From Mesorhizobium sp. (lineage in GTDB: Bacteria > Pseudomonadota > Alphaproteobacteria > Rhizobiales > Rhizobiaceae), in NCBI GenBank assembly GCA_019635735.1, contig JAHBYX010000003.1:124001-188000 (forward strand): 64,000 bases of DNA, read 5' to 3'. The notes under the pieces are model-generated. The model was not told the DNA's origin. It saw only the letters and a list, made by a program, of their open reading frames with translations, and did not search any database. The translations under genes and the position numbers were made by a program. Below are positions 9,327 to 17,392 of the stretch, in pieces (the first letter of the stretch is position 1; each line of letters starts with the position of its first letter).

Positions 9327-10541
9327 TCATACAGCCGCCATACGGCCGGGATTGAGGATGCCCTTCGGGTCGAACTCGGACTTCAGTCGCGCGGCAAGGG
9401 CGCCCAGCGCGCCCGGCTGCGGCTCGAATACCGGCGTCGCGGCGCGGACCGACGACGCGGCGCGCACCAATGTCGCATGGCCGCCTCCATGCGCGCGGAC
9501 GAGGCTGCGAATCGCTCCGGCCTCCGCGTCGCCTTCCATCCGCAGCCAGACGAGGCCGCCCTGCCAGTCGTAGAAGGCGTCGACCGCCGCCTGCATGCGA
9601 AGTGCCGCCACCAGTTTCCACCCGTCCGAAGGCGCTGTGGAGACGCGCCAGACCGGACGGTCCGTGCCTTCGGCGAAGGGCGAGACATCGCGGATGCCGG
9701 CCCACAGAGCGCGGGAACGCTCCGCCTCGATGGTCTCGATGTGGCCGCCGAAAAGATCGGACAGCATCGCGACACGATAGGCGACGGAAGGGCCGAAGCC
9801 ATCGACCCGCAGCAGTGTCGCCGGATCGGAGCCGAGCATGCCGTCCGCCACGCGCGCGGCAACACGTTCGGGCAGGTGCGCGGCGGCCGAGACTTCGGCG
9901 CTCGAGCCGAGTGCCGCCGCCATCGCGGCAGTCGCCCTCTCGTCGTCGAGCCGGCGCAGCGCGACGGTGGTTTCGGTCTCCGCCCGGGGGAGCACCTTGA
10001 AGGTCAGGTCGGTGACGATGGCGAGCGTGCCCCACGATCCGGCGATCGCCTTGGACAGATCGTAGCCGGTGACGTTCTTGACGACCCGGCCGCCGGACTT
10101 GAAGGCTTCGCCGCGCCCCGAAACGCACTGCACGCCCAGGATATGGTCGCGCGCGGCACCGGCCTTGAGGCGGCGGGGACCGGACAGGTTGGTTGCGAGA
10201 ACGCCGCCGATCGTGCCCGACTTGCCGCTCTGCCCCGGCGGCTTCCCATGCAGCCGCGCATAGTCCATCGGCTCGAAGGCCAGTTCCTGGCCGCGTTCGG
10301 CCAGCAGCGCCTCGATCTCGGCGAGCGGGGTGCCGGCGCGGGCGGAGAGTACAAGCTCCTCCGGTTCGTAGAGCGTGACGCCTGTCAGCCGCGACAGGTC
10401 GATTGCGTGCTCCGTCTGTGCCGGTCGCCCGATGCCGCGTTTGGTGCCGTGGCCGAGCACCTCGAGCGGCTGCTCCTCGGCGGCCGCCCAGCGGACGGCG
10501 TCGAGAACTTCTGCGGAGGTGTGGGGGGTGAAGGTGGTCAT
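9327..10541 (-). CDS. glcE: Glycolate oxidase FAD-binding subunit GlcE
   Basis: 404-residue PCMH-type FAD protein, the second flavin subunit of glycolate oxidase. It has the FAD-binding core LEVLGHGTKRGIGRP near residues 30-44, PGQSGKSGTIGGVLATNLSGP near 105-125 and the GGRVVKNVTGYDLSKA segment near 160-175, all typical of GlcE, and ends FDPKGILNPGRM. The ATG at 10541 overlaps the stop of the upstream PIN-toxin gene as ATGA and has no Shine-Dalgarno sequence of its own, so its translation appears to depend on the toxin gene being translated. Confidence 0.93.
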   Translation of the reverse strand: MTTFTPHTSAEVLDAVRWAAAEEQPLEVLGHGTKRGIGRPAQTEHAIDLSRLTGVTLYEPEELVLSARAGTPLAEIEALLAERGQELAFEPMDYARLHGKPPGQSGKSGTIGGVLATNLSGPRRLKAGAARDHILGVQCVSGRGEAFKSGGRVVKNVTGYDLSKAIAGSWGTLAIVTDLTFKVLPRAETETTVALRRLDDERATAAMAAALGSSAEVSAAAHLPERVAARVADGMLGSDPATLLRVDGFGPSVAYRVAMLSDLFGGHIETIEAERSRALWAGIRDVSPFAEGTDRPVWRVSTAPSDGWKLVAALRMQAAVDAFYDWQGGLVWLRMEGDAEAGAIRSLVRAHGGGHATLVRAASSVRAATPVFEPQPGALGALAARLKSEFDPKGILNPGRMAAV

Positions 10542-10945
10542 GTCTTGTTCGTGGCCAGTTCCGCGGACAAGCCGGCAGCCTTGATACGGGCAACGGCTTT
10601 GCGGTCGAACGAAACGAAATTGTCGGCACCCGATTGGGCTCCGATCGAAGCGATTACGCCATCCGCGAAGTCACCTCCGGCTTCGAGGACACGAAGTCCC
10701 ACGCCGATCGCCTGAGCGTCAGTCTCCACATTCGCTCGCTGGATTATCTGACGCAGAGACGCTGCAATGTGTTGCCGTGAAAGCCCATAGGTCCGTTCGA
10801 GAACCCAGGCGAACTCGCAGAGGCACGGCAGCGGGAGGAAAACCGTGTCAGCCTTTGCGAGGATGTCCAACGCTGTCCGCGCCTGGGCGACATCGTCAAG
10901 GAAGATCACGCGAACCAGAATGTTGGTGTCGGCGGTGATCCTCAT
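10538..10945 (-). CDS. PIN-domain toxin (VapC-like) inside the glc cluster
   Basis: 135-residue PIN-domain protein, probably a metal-dependent RNase of the VapC type. The acidic active-site residues are in place: Asp in TADTNILVR at residue 6, Glu in PCLCEFAWVLE near 44, Asp in GGDFADGVIAS near 92-95 and Asp in NFVSFDRKAV near 113. The partner AbrB/MazE-type antitoxin lies immediately upstream with a 4-bp overlap, and glcE overlaps the other end by 4 bp. The pair is inserted between two subunits of one enzyme. Confidence 0.85.
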   Translation of the reverse strand: MRITADTNILVRVIFLDDVAQARTALDILAKADTVFLPLPCLCEFAWVLERTYGLSRQHIAASLRQIIQRANVETDAQAIGVGLRVLEAGGDFADGVIASIGAQSGADNFVSFDRKAVARIKAAGLSAELATNKT

Positions 10946-11193
10946 CTCTCGCCGGCCCAGCCCTTTCGAATGGCCTCGTTCATTTCCTCGATCGTCGCGA
11001 CCTTGTCAGTCTTGCCAGCGAGCATCCCGTAGACATCCTCCCAGTCTCCCTTTCGCGGCGCGGCCTTCATCGCCAGCTGTCCGCCGGGCAGGGCATCGAC
11101 CTCGATCTTCTGGCCAGGCTTCACGCCGAGATGCTGCAGCAGCTCTTTCCTCAGCGTCACTTGGCCTTTCGCAGTTACCGTGAGTGTCGTCAT
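10942..11193 (-). CDS. AbrB/MazE-type antitoxin of the PIN toxin
   Basis: 83 residues. The N-terminal half is a swapped-hairpin AbrB DNA-binding domain (LTVTAKGQVTLRKELLQHLGVKPGQ), and the C-terminal part (WEDVYGMLAG...IEEMNEAIRKGWAGE) is the helical toxin-binding tail typical of VapB antitoxins. It probably neutralises the PIN toxin by direct binding and represses its own promoter. The ATG at 11193 lies 62 bp downstream of the glcD stop; the intervening sequence is A/T-richer than its surroundings and contains AAGGCAATTTTGCCTT (a palindrome at 11231-11246), a plausible autoregulatory operator. Confidence 0.85.
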   Translation of the reverse strand: MTTLTVTAKGQVTLRKELLQHLGVKPGQKIEVDALPGGQLAMKAAPRKGDWEDVYGMLAGKTDKVATIEEMNEAIRKGWAGER

Positions 11194-11230
11194 CGTCTTG
11201 TTTCCAATTTGGCTCCCGCCATCCAATGTA

Positions 11231-11246
11231 AGGCAAAATTGCCTTA
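11231..11246. promoter_or_regulatory. Palindrome in front of the AbrB/PIN module
   Basis: AAGGCAATTTTGCCTT is a perfect 16-bp palindrome located 38 bp upstream of the antitoxin ATG and just after the glcD stop. AbrB-type antitoxins bind such symmetric A/T-centred sites at their own promoters. The assignment as autoregulatory operator is inferred from position. Confidence 0.5.
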
Positions 11247-11255
11247 CCTCCAATC

Positions 11256-12752
11256 CTAGAACCTCGGAATGTCCGGAAACGCCAGTTGTCCCCCATGCAC
11301 GTGCATACGGCCGAGTTCGGCACAGCGGCGCAGTTGCGGGAATACTTTTCCCGGGTTGAGCAGGTGGTTGGGATCGAAGGCGCACTTGACCCGCATCTGC
11401 TGGTCGAGGTCGGCCTCGTTGAACATTTCCGGCATCAGGTCGCGCTTCTCGACGCCGACGCCGTGCTCGCCCGTGAGCACCCCGCCGACTTGGACGCAGA
11501 GGCGCAGGATGTCCGCCCCGAAACTCTCCGCTTTCTCGAGTTCGCCCGGCACGTTGGCGTCGTAGAGGATGAGCGGATGGAGATTGCCGTCGCCGGCGTG
11601 GAAGACGTTGGCGACGCCTAGGCCGTAACGTTCGGACATCTCGCGCATGCCGGCGAGCACTTTCGGCAGTTCCTTGCGCGGGATCGTGCCGTCCATGCAG
11701 TAGTAGTCCGGTGAGATGCGGCCGACCGCCGGGAAGGCCGCCTTGCGGCCGGCCCAGAAGGTCAGCCTCTCTGCCTCCGAAGTCGACACACGGCACGTCG
11801 TCGACCCGTTCCTCGCCGCGATCGCCTCGACCGCACCGATCAGATGGTCGATCTCGGGGCCCGGACCATCGAGCTCGACGATCAGCAGCGCCTCGACGTC
11901 GAGCGGGTAGCCGGCGTGGACGAAATCCTCCGCGGCGCGGATCGCCGGCCGGTCCATCATCTCCATGCCGCCGGGAATGATCCCGGCGCCGATGATGTCG
12001 GCGACACACTGGCCGCCCTGTTCGGAGGTTGGGAAGCCGATCAGCAGCGCACGCGCAGCCTCGGGCTTCTTGAGGATGCGCACCGTGACCTCGGTGACGA
12101 CGCCGAGCAGACCCTCCGAGCCGGTCATGACTCCAAGCAGGTCATAGCCTTCCGCGTCGAGATGCTTCCCGCCGAGGCGCACCACCTCGCCGTCCATCAG
12201 CACCATCTCGATACCGAGCACGTTGTTGGCGGTCAGCCCGTATTTCAGGCAGTGCACGCCGCCGGAATTCTCCGCGACGTTGCCGCCGATCGAACAGGCG
12301 ATCTGCGACGACGGGTCGGGGGCGTAATAGTAGCCCTCGTCCTGAACCGCGACGGTGATGCCGAGATTGGTGACGCCCGGCTGGGCGACGACCGCGCGGT
12401 TGGCGTAGTCGATGTCCAGGATGCGGTTGAATCGGCTCATGACCAGCAGCACCGCGTCTTCCAGCGGCAGCGCACCGCCTGACAGCGATGTTCCGGAGCC
12501 GCGCGGCACGACGCGGATGTTGCGGTCGTTGCAGTATTTGAGGATGCGCGAAACTTGGGCGACCGTCTCGGGAAGCACCACCACGAGGGGCAACTGACGG
12601 TAGGCTGTCAGCCCGTCGCTTTCGAATACGCGCATGCCGGTCGGCTGATCGACGACGCCTTCGCCCGGCACGATGATGCGCATGTCGGCGACGATCTCGT
12701 CGCGGCGGCGCAGAGCCTCGACATCTGGAGCGGGCATCACGAGGCCGGACAA
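11256..12752 (-). CDS. glcD: Glycolate oxidase subunit GlcD (FAD-linked oxidase)
   Basis: Main flavoprotein subunit, oxidising glycolate or D-lactate at the membrane. The FAD-binding PCMH domain has PRGSGTSLSGGA near residues 84-95 and APDPSSQIACSIGGNVAENSGG near 145-166; the C-terminal oxidase domain has FHAGDGNLHP and TGEHGVGVEKRDLMP. An open GTG start lies at 12776, but the TTG at 12752 follows GGGAGGTGATGCG, a near-ideal ribosome site, and the GTG would lie at the transcription start, so TTG is preferred (498 residues). ATG 12737 is a further alternative. The gene is preceded by its own promoter and a palindromic operator. Confidence 0.93.
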   Translation of the reverse strand: MSGLVMPAPDVEALRRRDEIVADMRIIVPGEGVVDQPTGMRVFESDGLTAYRQLPLVVVLPETVAQVSRILKYCNDRNIRVVPRGSGTSLSGGALPLEDAVLLVMSRFNRILDIDYANRAVVAQPGVTNLGITVAVQDEGYYYAPDPSSQIACSIGGNVAENSGGVHCLKYGLTANNVLGIEMVLMDGEVVRLGGKHLDAEGYDLLGVMTGSEGLLGVVTEVTVRILKKPEAARALLIGFPTSEQGGQCVADIIGAGIIPGGMEMMDRPAIRAAEDFVHAGYPLDVEALLIVELDGPGPEIDHLIGAVEAIAARNGSTTCRVSTSEAERLTFWAGRKAAFPAVGRISPDYYCMDGTIPRKELPKVLAGMREMSERYGLGVANVFHAGDGNLHPLILYDANVPGELEKAESFGADILRLCVQVGGVLTGEHGVGVEKRDLMPEMFNEADLDQQMRVKCAFDPNHLLNPGKVFPQLRRCAELGRMHVHGGQLAFPDIPRF

Positions 12753-12765
12753 CGCATCACCTCCC

Positions 12766-12792
12766 AAACTGGTCACAAGTCTTTACCAGTTT
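12766..12792 (-). promoter_or_regulatory. GntR-type operator over the glcD -10 box
   Basis: Inverted repeat AAACTGGT-N11-ACCAGTTT with 8-bp perfect arms. It contains the TGGT/ACCA halves seen in FadR/LldR-type operators. It covers the -10 box at 12780-12785 and ends directly before the ribosome site of glcD, so binding would block transcription. The likely binder is the FCD regulator at 14363-15181, whose own promoter has a matching half-site. Confidence 0.65.
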
Positions 12793-12808
12793 GAGGATCG
12801 ATTGGCAA
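12780..12808 (-). promoter_or_regulatory. Predicted sigma-70 promoter of glcD
   Basis: On the minus strand: TTGCCA (12808-12803), a 17-bp spacer, then TAAAGA (12785-12780). Transcription would start near 12773, about 20 nt before the TTG start codon at 12752. This arrangement excludes the longer GTG-start reading. Confidence 0.55.
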
Positions 12809-12817
12809 ATCGCCGCG

Positions 12818-14122
12818 TCAGCGCCGCTCGTCGGAATGCGTCCGGCGGATGCGCCGCACGAACAGCCAGATCGCCACCACCACGAAGGGTACCGAGAACG
12901 CGGTGACGAGTTCCGGCTTTACCGCGACGCCCGCGATCGTCGCACCTTTGGCGAGATAGCCGACGAGGCCGACGACGTAATAGGACACAGCCGCCACCGA
13001 GAGACCTTCCACCGTCTGCTGGAGACGAAGCTGCAGCCGCGCGCGGTCGTTCATCGAACCCAGGAGTTCGCGGTTCTGCTTCTCGACCTCGACATCCACC
13101 CATGTGCGCAGGAGCGTAGTGGCGCGGGTCAGCTTGCGCGACAGGTTGGCCTGGCGCTCCTCGACCGAGCGGCAGGTGCGCATCGCCGGCGCCACGCGCC
13201 GCTGGAGGAAGGCTGCCAGCGTGTCATTGCCGGGTACCGGCTCCTCGGCGAGCGCCGCCAGGCGCTCCTCGACGATCCCGTCATAGGCGCGGCTGGCGCC
13301 GAAGCGGTAGAGGCTCGCCGCCGCGTCGGCCTCCAGCTCGGCGGCGAGTTCGGTCAGCTCGGCCAGCAGTTTCTGGTCGTCGCGGTTCCCGGACATCCGC
13401 ATCTGCGTGGTCAGTTGCGCCAGCCGGTCCTCGATCCGCCGCAGCCGCGCCGACAGCGACTGCGCCAGTGGCAGGCCGAGCAAGGCGAGCGTGCGGTAGG
13501 TCTCAATCTCGAGCAGGCGCTGCGCAAGCGCGCCACGGCGCGACGCGGAGAGGCCCCGATCGAGCACCAGGATGCGTGTCAGTCCGTCGCGGTCCTGCCG
13601 GAAATCCGTCGCGACCGCCGCCATGCCGCCTTCCACTCTGGAATAGCAAAGGCTCTCAGGATCGAAATCCGCGACGAGCTCCTCGCTTTCGAGAGTCCAC
13701 AGCCGGATCTCCAGCCTGATGCCGGAGATGACCGTGCCGGGAGCGCTGAAGCCGTTGCCGAACGGATTGGCCGTTTCTTCTCCGCTGCCGGGCGGCCCCT
13801 CCCAGAGATAGGTCGAGAACTCGGTATGCCGCTCCCAGCGCAGCGTGCCCCTTCCCCACTTCACGACATGGTGGCGGGCCTGGCGGTCGGGTGCGGCGAC
13901 GCCCTGGGCGCGCGACAACTCGGCAAGAACGGCATGGTCGACGCCGGAACCGCCCTCGGTCATGAACGAGAGCTGGATCAGCACGCGCGGCGCCTCGATC
14001 AGCGGGTGCGGCCGCGCGTGGACCTCGCCGATAGCGCCGTTGCGGCCGTGGTAGATCGGGAAGCCCATGACGGTCCCGGCCGGCGATTGGGCAGGCTCGA
14101 CCTGGTGCGGATTTGTCGTCAC
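12818..14122 (-). CDS. DUF3422 family membrane protein
   Basis: 434 residues from GTG 14122, which follows GGGGAGAGCGCCG; an open ATG at 14239 would extend into the divergent promoter region and is not favoured. The N-terminal signature IGEVHARPHPL near residues 28-38 and the HHVVKWGRGTLRWERHTEFSTY segment near 80-101 are typical of DUF3422. The C-terminal third has a long helical stretch (QLRLQQTVEGLSVAAVSYYVVGLVGYLAKG) with two membrane segments near 375-425. Function unknown. It lies directly upstream of the glcD promoter on the same strand. Confidence 0.85.
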   Translation of the reverse strand: MTTNPHQVEPAQSPAGTVMGFPIYHGRNGAIGEVHARPHPLIEAPRVLIQLSFMTEGGSGVDHAVLAELSRAQGVAAPDRQARHHVVKWGRGTLRWERHTEFSTYLWEGPPGSGEETANPFGNGFSAPGTVISGIRLEIRLWTLESEELVADFDPESLCYSRVEGGMAAVATDFRQDRDGLTRILVLDRGLSASRRGALAQRLLEIETYRTLALLGLPLAQSLSARLRRIEDRLAQLTTQMRMSGNRDDQKLLAELTELAAELEADAAASLYRFGASRAYDGIVEERLAALAEEPVPGNDTLAAFLQRRVAPAMRTCRSVEERQANLSRKLTRATTLLRTWVDVEVEKQNRELLGSMNDRARLQLRLQQTVEGLSVAAVSYYVVGLVGYLAKGATIAGVAVKPELVTAFSVPFVVVAIWLFVRRIRRTHSDERR

Positions 14123-14309
14123 CGGCGCTCTCCCCGTGCGGACGTTTTCGCTTATGACCTTATGGGATAAGTTCTCCCATGCGGGACGTTGTCGCGCCTT
14201 CCAATGGCGTCGAAGCGACACCACGCCGATGTCGGCCATGCCCGGCCCGCCCCGGAAAGAGGAGCGGGTCGGCTAGACCGGCACACCGAGCACAATGCGG
14301 ATAAATAAA

Positions 14310-14338
14310 TTGACCAGTTGAGGCTCCGGCCGTTATGC
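14310..14338 (+). promoter_or_regulatory. Predicted promoter of gntR-lutABC with regulator half-site
   Basis: TTGACC (14310-14315), a 17-bp spacer, then TTATGC (14333-14338). The start point would be near 14345, 18 nt before the TTG start of the regulator. The half-site ACCAGTT at 14313-14319, overlapping the -35 box, matches one arm of the glcD operator. Confidence 0.5.
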
Positions 14339-14362
14339 TGGGGCAAACAGGGACCCGGCGGA

Positions 14363-15181
14363 TTGGGCGACGTCTTTTCCAGGATCGAGCATTCGCGCAC
14401 GGCCGACGAGGTGGTGCAGCAGATCGAGGGGCTGATCCTCGAAGGCGTGCTGCGCGTCGGCGACCGGCTGCCTGGAGAACGCGACCTGGCGCGGGATTTC
14501 GAAGTCTCGCGGCCGATCCTGCGCGACGCGCTGAAGACGCTGGAAACGCGGGGATTGCTGGTGACACGCCCCGGCGGCGGCACGCATGTCGCCGACGTGA
14601 TCGGCCAGGTCTTCGCGCCGCCCCTGATGGACCTGATCGCAAGCCACCCCAAGGCGGCGGCCGACTATCTGGAATACCGCCGCGAGATCGAAGGCATCGC
14701 CGCCGAATACGCTGCACGGCGCGCGACCCGGGACGACCTCGCACTGCTCGAGCGCATCATGGCGCGCATGGAAGCGGCCCACCAGAAAGCGGATGTCGCC
14801 GAGGAGGCGGCGGTCGATGTCGAGTTCCACGCCACGATCGGCGAATGCGCGCACAACATCATCCTGCTGCACACGCTGCGCTCCTGCTACCGGCTGCTGT
14901 CGGACGGCGTTTTCCAGCACCGGCTGCTTGCGTTTGAACTGCCCGGCGTGCGCGAGGAACTCTTAGGGCAGCATCGCGCCATCCACGCCGCGATCGTGGC
15001 GCGGGATCCGGCGGGAGCGCGCCGCGCGGCCATGGACCACATTACCTATGTCGAACGATCCATGCTCGAAGCGGAGCGGACCGGCGACTGGCGCAGGGTG
15101 TCCCGACTGAGGCTCAGGCAGCGGCTGGACGACCGGCGCAGGAACGGCTCTGATAAGGCATCAGCCAGGGAACCATCGTGA
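14363..15181 (+). CDS. FCD-domain GntR-family regulator (LldR/GlcC-like)
   Basis: 272 residues from TTG 14363. An earlier TTG at 14318 lies within the promoter and is rejected. The winged-helix domain (TADEVVQQIEGLILEGVLRVGDRLPGE through SRPILRDALKTLETRGLL) covers residues 10-70; the all-helical FCD ligand domain follows, with metal-ligand candidates in EFHATIGECAHN near 150-161, HR in LGQHRAIHAAI near 205, and a later His in AAMDHITYVERSM. Such regulators sense lactate, glycolate or related acids. It heads lutABC with GTGA overlap to lutA, and probably also controls glcD. Confidence 0.9.
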   Translation: MGDVFSRIEHSRTADEVVQQIEGLILEGVLRVGDRLPGERDLARDFEVSRPILRDALKTLETRGLLVTRPGGGTHVADVIGQVFAPPLMDLIASHPKAAADYLEYRREIEGIAAEYAARRATRDDLALLERIMARMEAAHQKADVAEEAAVDVEFHATIGECAHNIILLHTLRSCYRLLSDGVFQHRLLAFELPGVREELLGQHRAIHAAIVARDPAGARRAAMDHITYVERSMLEAERTGDWRRVSRLRLRQRLDDRRRNGSDKASAREPS

Positions 15182-15951
15182 CCCAGCAGAAAGTGACAAA
15201 GCCCCGCGTCGGCCTGTTCGTGACGTGCCTCGTCGACCTCTTCCGGCCGGTGGTCGGCTTCGCCGCCGTGAAGCTGATCGAGGATTCCGGCTGCACCGTC
15301 GACATCCCGATGGCGCAGACCTGCTGCGGCCAACCGGCCTATAATTCCGGCGATCGCAAGGACACCCGCGCGATCGCGCAGAACACGATCGAGGCATTCG
15401 AGGAGTACGACTACATCGTCGCACCGTCGGGATCCTGCGCCGGCATGCTGAAGAAGCACTATCCCGGCCTGTTCAAGGGCGACCCGGCATGGGAGCCGCG
15501 CGTCGCCGCGTTCTCGGCCAAGGTGCACGAACTGGTGTCGTTTCTGGCCGACGTGCGCGGCGTGAGCGATATCGACGCCCGGCTCGACGGCACCGTGACC
15601 TACCACGATTCCTGCTCGGGCCTGCGCGAGCTCGGCATCCGCGCCCAGCCGCGGGCGCTGCTCGGCCAGGTCGACGGATTGACCCTCAGGGAACTGCCGG
15701 ATTCCGACGTCTGCTGCGGCTTCGGCGGCACGTTCTGCGTGAAGTATTCCGACATCTCGAATGCGATCGTCAGCGAAAAGACCAGCAAGATCGAGGCATC
15801 GGGCGCGGACCTGCTGCTGGCGGGCGATCTGGGCTGCCTGATGAATATGGCGGGCAAGCTCAAGCGGCAGGGGTCAAGCGTCGAGACGCGGCATGTGGCC
15901 GAAGTGCTGGCCGGCATGACCGACCAGCCGCCAATCGGCGGGAGAGGCTGA
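15178..15951 (+). CDS. lutA: L-lactate oxidation iron-sulfur protein LutA (YkgE-like)
   Basis: 257-residue (Fe-S)-binding protein with two CCG domains: QTCCGQPAYN near residue 44 and DVCCGFGGTFC near 179. It is the first subunit of the LutABC complex that oxidises L-lactate to pyruvate. The start is GTG 15178, overlapping the regulator stop as GTGA. lutB follows after 4 bp. Confidence 0.93.
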   Translation: MTQQKVTKPRVGLFVTCLVDLFRPVVGFAAVKLIEDSGCTVDIPMAQTCCGQPAYNSGDRKDTRAIAQNTIEAFEEYDYIVAPSGSCAGMLKKHYPGLFKGDPAWEPRVAAFSAKVHELVSFLADVRGVSDIDARLDGTVTYHDSCSGLRELGIRAQPRALLGQVDGLTLRELPDSDVCCGFGGTFCVKYSDISNAIVSEKTSKIEASGADLLLAGDLGCLMNMAGKLKRQGSSVETRHVAEVLAGMTDQPPIGGRG

Positions 15952-15955
15952 GCGG

Positions 15956-17392
15956 ATGCAGATCACGTCGCCTGAATTCAAGTCCAACTCCCGCGCCGCC
16001 CTCGCCGACGCGCAACTGCAGAAGGCGCTGAGCAATGTCCGCTCGGGCTTCATCGACAAGCGGCTGAAGGCGGTCGCCGACCTGCCGGAGTTCGAACGGC
16101 TGCGCGACAGCGCCAAGGCGATCAAGGACCACGTTCTGTCGAACCTCGACCTCTATCTCGAGGCCTACGAGGGCAAGGTGCTGGCGGCGGGCGGCAAGGT
16201 GCACTGGTGCCAGACGGCCGAGGACGCGCGCCAGGCGATCCTCGCCATCTGCCGCAGCGTCGACGCCCGGGTTGTGACCAAGGGCAAGTCGATGATCACC
16301 GAGGAGATCGCGCTCAACGAGTTCTTCGAGAAGAACGGCATCGCGCCGGTCGAGACCGACCTCGGCGAATACATCATCCAGCTGCGCGGCGAGCACCCGA
16401 GCCATATCATCGCGCCGGCGGTCCACCTCAACAAGGAGCAGGTGGAAGAGGACTTCCGGCGCGTGCACGACCATCTGGCGCCCGGCCGCGACCTGACGGA
16501 GCCGGAAGCGCTGTTGAACGAGGCGCGGCGCGTGCTGCGCTCCCGCTATTTCGAGGCCGATGTCGGCATCACCGGCGCGAACTTCCTGGTGGCCGAGACC
16601 GGCTCGTCGATCATCGTCACCAACGAGGGCAACGGAGATCTCACCCAGATCCTGCCCAAGGTCCACATCGTCGTCGCCTCGATCGAGAAGGTGGTGCCGA
16701 CGCTGGACGATGCGGCGCAGATCCTGCGCCTGTTGGCCCGATCGGCGACCGGGCAGGACATGAGCGTCTACACGACGGTGTCCACCGGTCCGCGCCGGCC
16801 GGGCGACCCGGACGGGCCGGAGGAATACCACGTCATCCTGCTCGACAACGGCCGCTCGGCCATGCTCGGCACCGAGTTCCAGGACATGCTGCGCTGCATC
16901 CGCTGCGGGGCATGCATGAACCACTGCCCGGTCTATCACGCCGTCGGCGGGCACGCCTATGGCTGGGTCTACCCCGGGCCGATGGGCGCCGTGCTGACGC
17001 CGTCGCTGATCGGCGTCGACAAGGGCGGCCACCTGCCCAACGCGTCCACCTTCTGCGGCCGGTGCGAGAGCGTATGCCCGATGCGCATCCCGCTGCCGAA
17101 GATGATGCGCCACTGGCGCGAGCGCGAGTTTGAACGTGGGTTGAATCCGGCGGTGGCACGCTACGGCCTAAAGACTTGGGCGTTCTTCGCCAAACGGCCG
17201 AGGCTCTACCGCTTCGCCGCGGCGATGGGGATACCGGCGCTCGGCATGTTCTCGTTCGGCAAGGGACGGTTTTCCTGGCTGCCCTTCGCCGGAGGCTGGA
17301 CGAGACATCGCGAACTCCCGGCGCCCGAAGGACGGACCTTCATGCAACAGTTGCGCGAGCGCGACGCGGTGATGAAGCAGGCTGCACGATGA
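15956..17392 (+). CDS. lutB: Lactate utilization iron-sulfur protein LutB (YkgF-like)
   Basis: 478 residues. The N-terminal LUD domain (KGKSMITEEIALNEFFEKNG near 104-123, TGANFLVAETGSSIIVTNEGN near 204-224) is followed by two cluster-binding motifs, CIRCGACMNHCP near 314-325 and CGRCESVCPMRIP near 364-376. The C-terminal 100 residues are basic with hydrophobic stretches, typical of LutB. Works with LutA and LutC. The stop overlaps the lutC start as ATGA. Confidence 0.94.
   Translation: MQITSPEFKSNSRAALADAQLQKALSNVRSGFIDKRLKAVADLPEFERLRDSAKAIKDHVLSNLDLYLEAYEGKVLAAGGKVHWCQTAEDARQAILAICRSVDARVVTKGKSMITEEIALNEFFEKNGIAPVETDLGEYIIQLRGEHPSHIIAPAVHLNKEQVEEDFRRVHDHLAPGRDLTEPEALLNEARRVLRSRYFEADVGITGANFLVAETGSSIIVTNEGNGDLTQILPKVHIVVASIEKVVPTLDDAAQILRLLARSATGQDMSVYTTVSTGPRRPGDPDGPEEYHVILLDNGRSAMLGTEFQDMLRCIRCGACMNHCPVYHAVGGHAYGWVYPGPMGAVLTPSLIGVDKGGHLPNASTFCGRCESVCPMRIPLPKMMRHWREREFERGLNPAVARYGLKTWAFFAKRPRLYRFAAAMGIPALGMFSFGKGRFSWLPFAGGWTRHRELPAPEGRTFMQQLRERDAVMKQAAR

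Noticed and set aside
11256..12776. GTG 12776 as the GlcD start
   Set aside because: It lies within the operator and at the predicted transcription start; TTG 12752 has a near-perfect ribosome site.
14318..14362. TTG start at 14318 for the FCD regulator
   Set aside because: It overlaps the -35 and -10 boxes of the likely promoter and adds residues not typical of the family.
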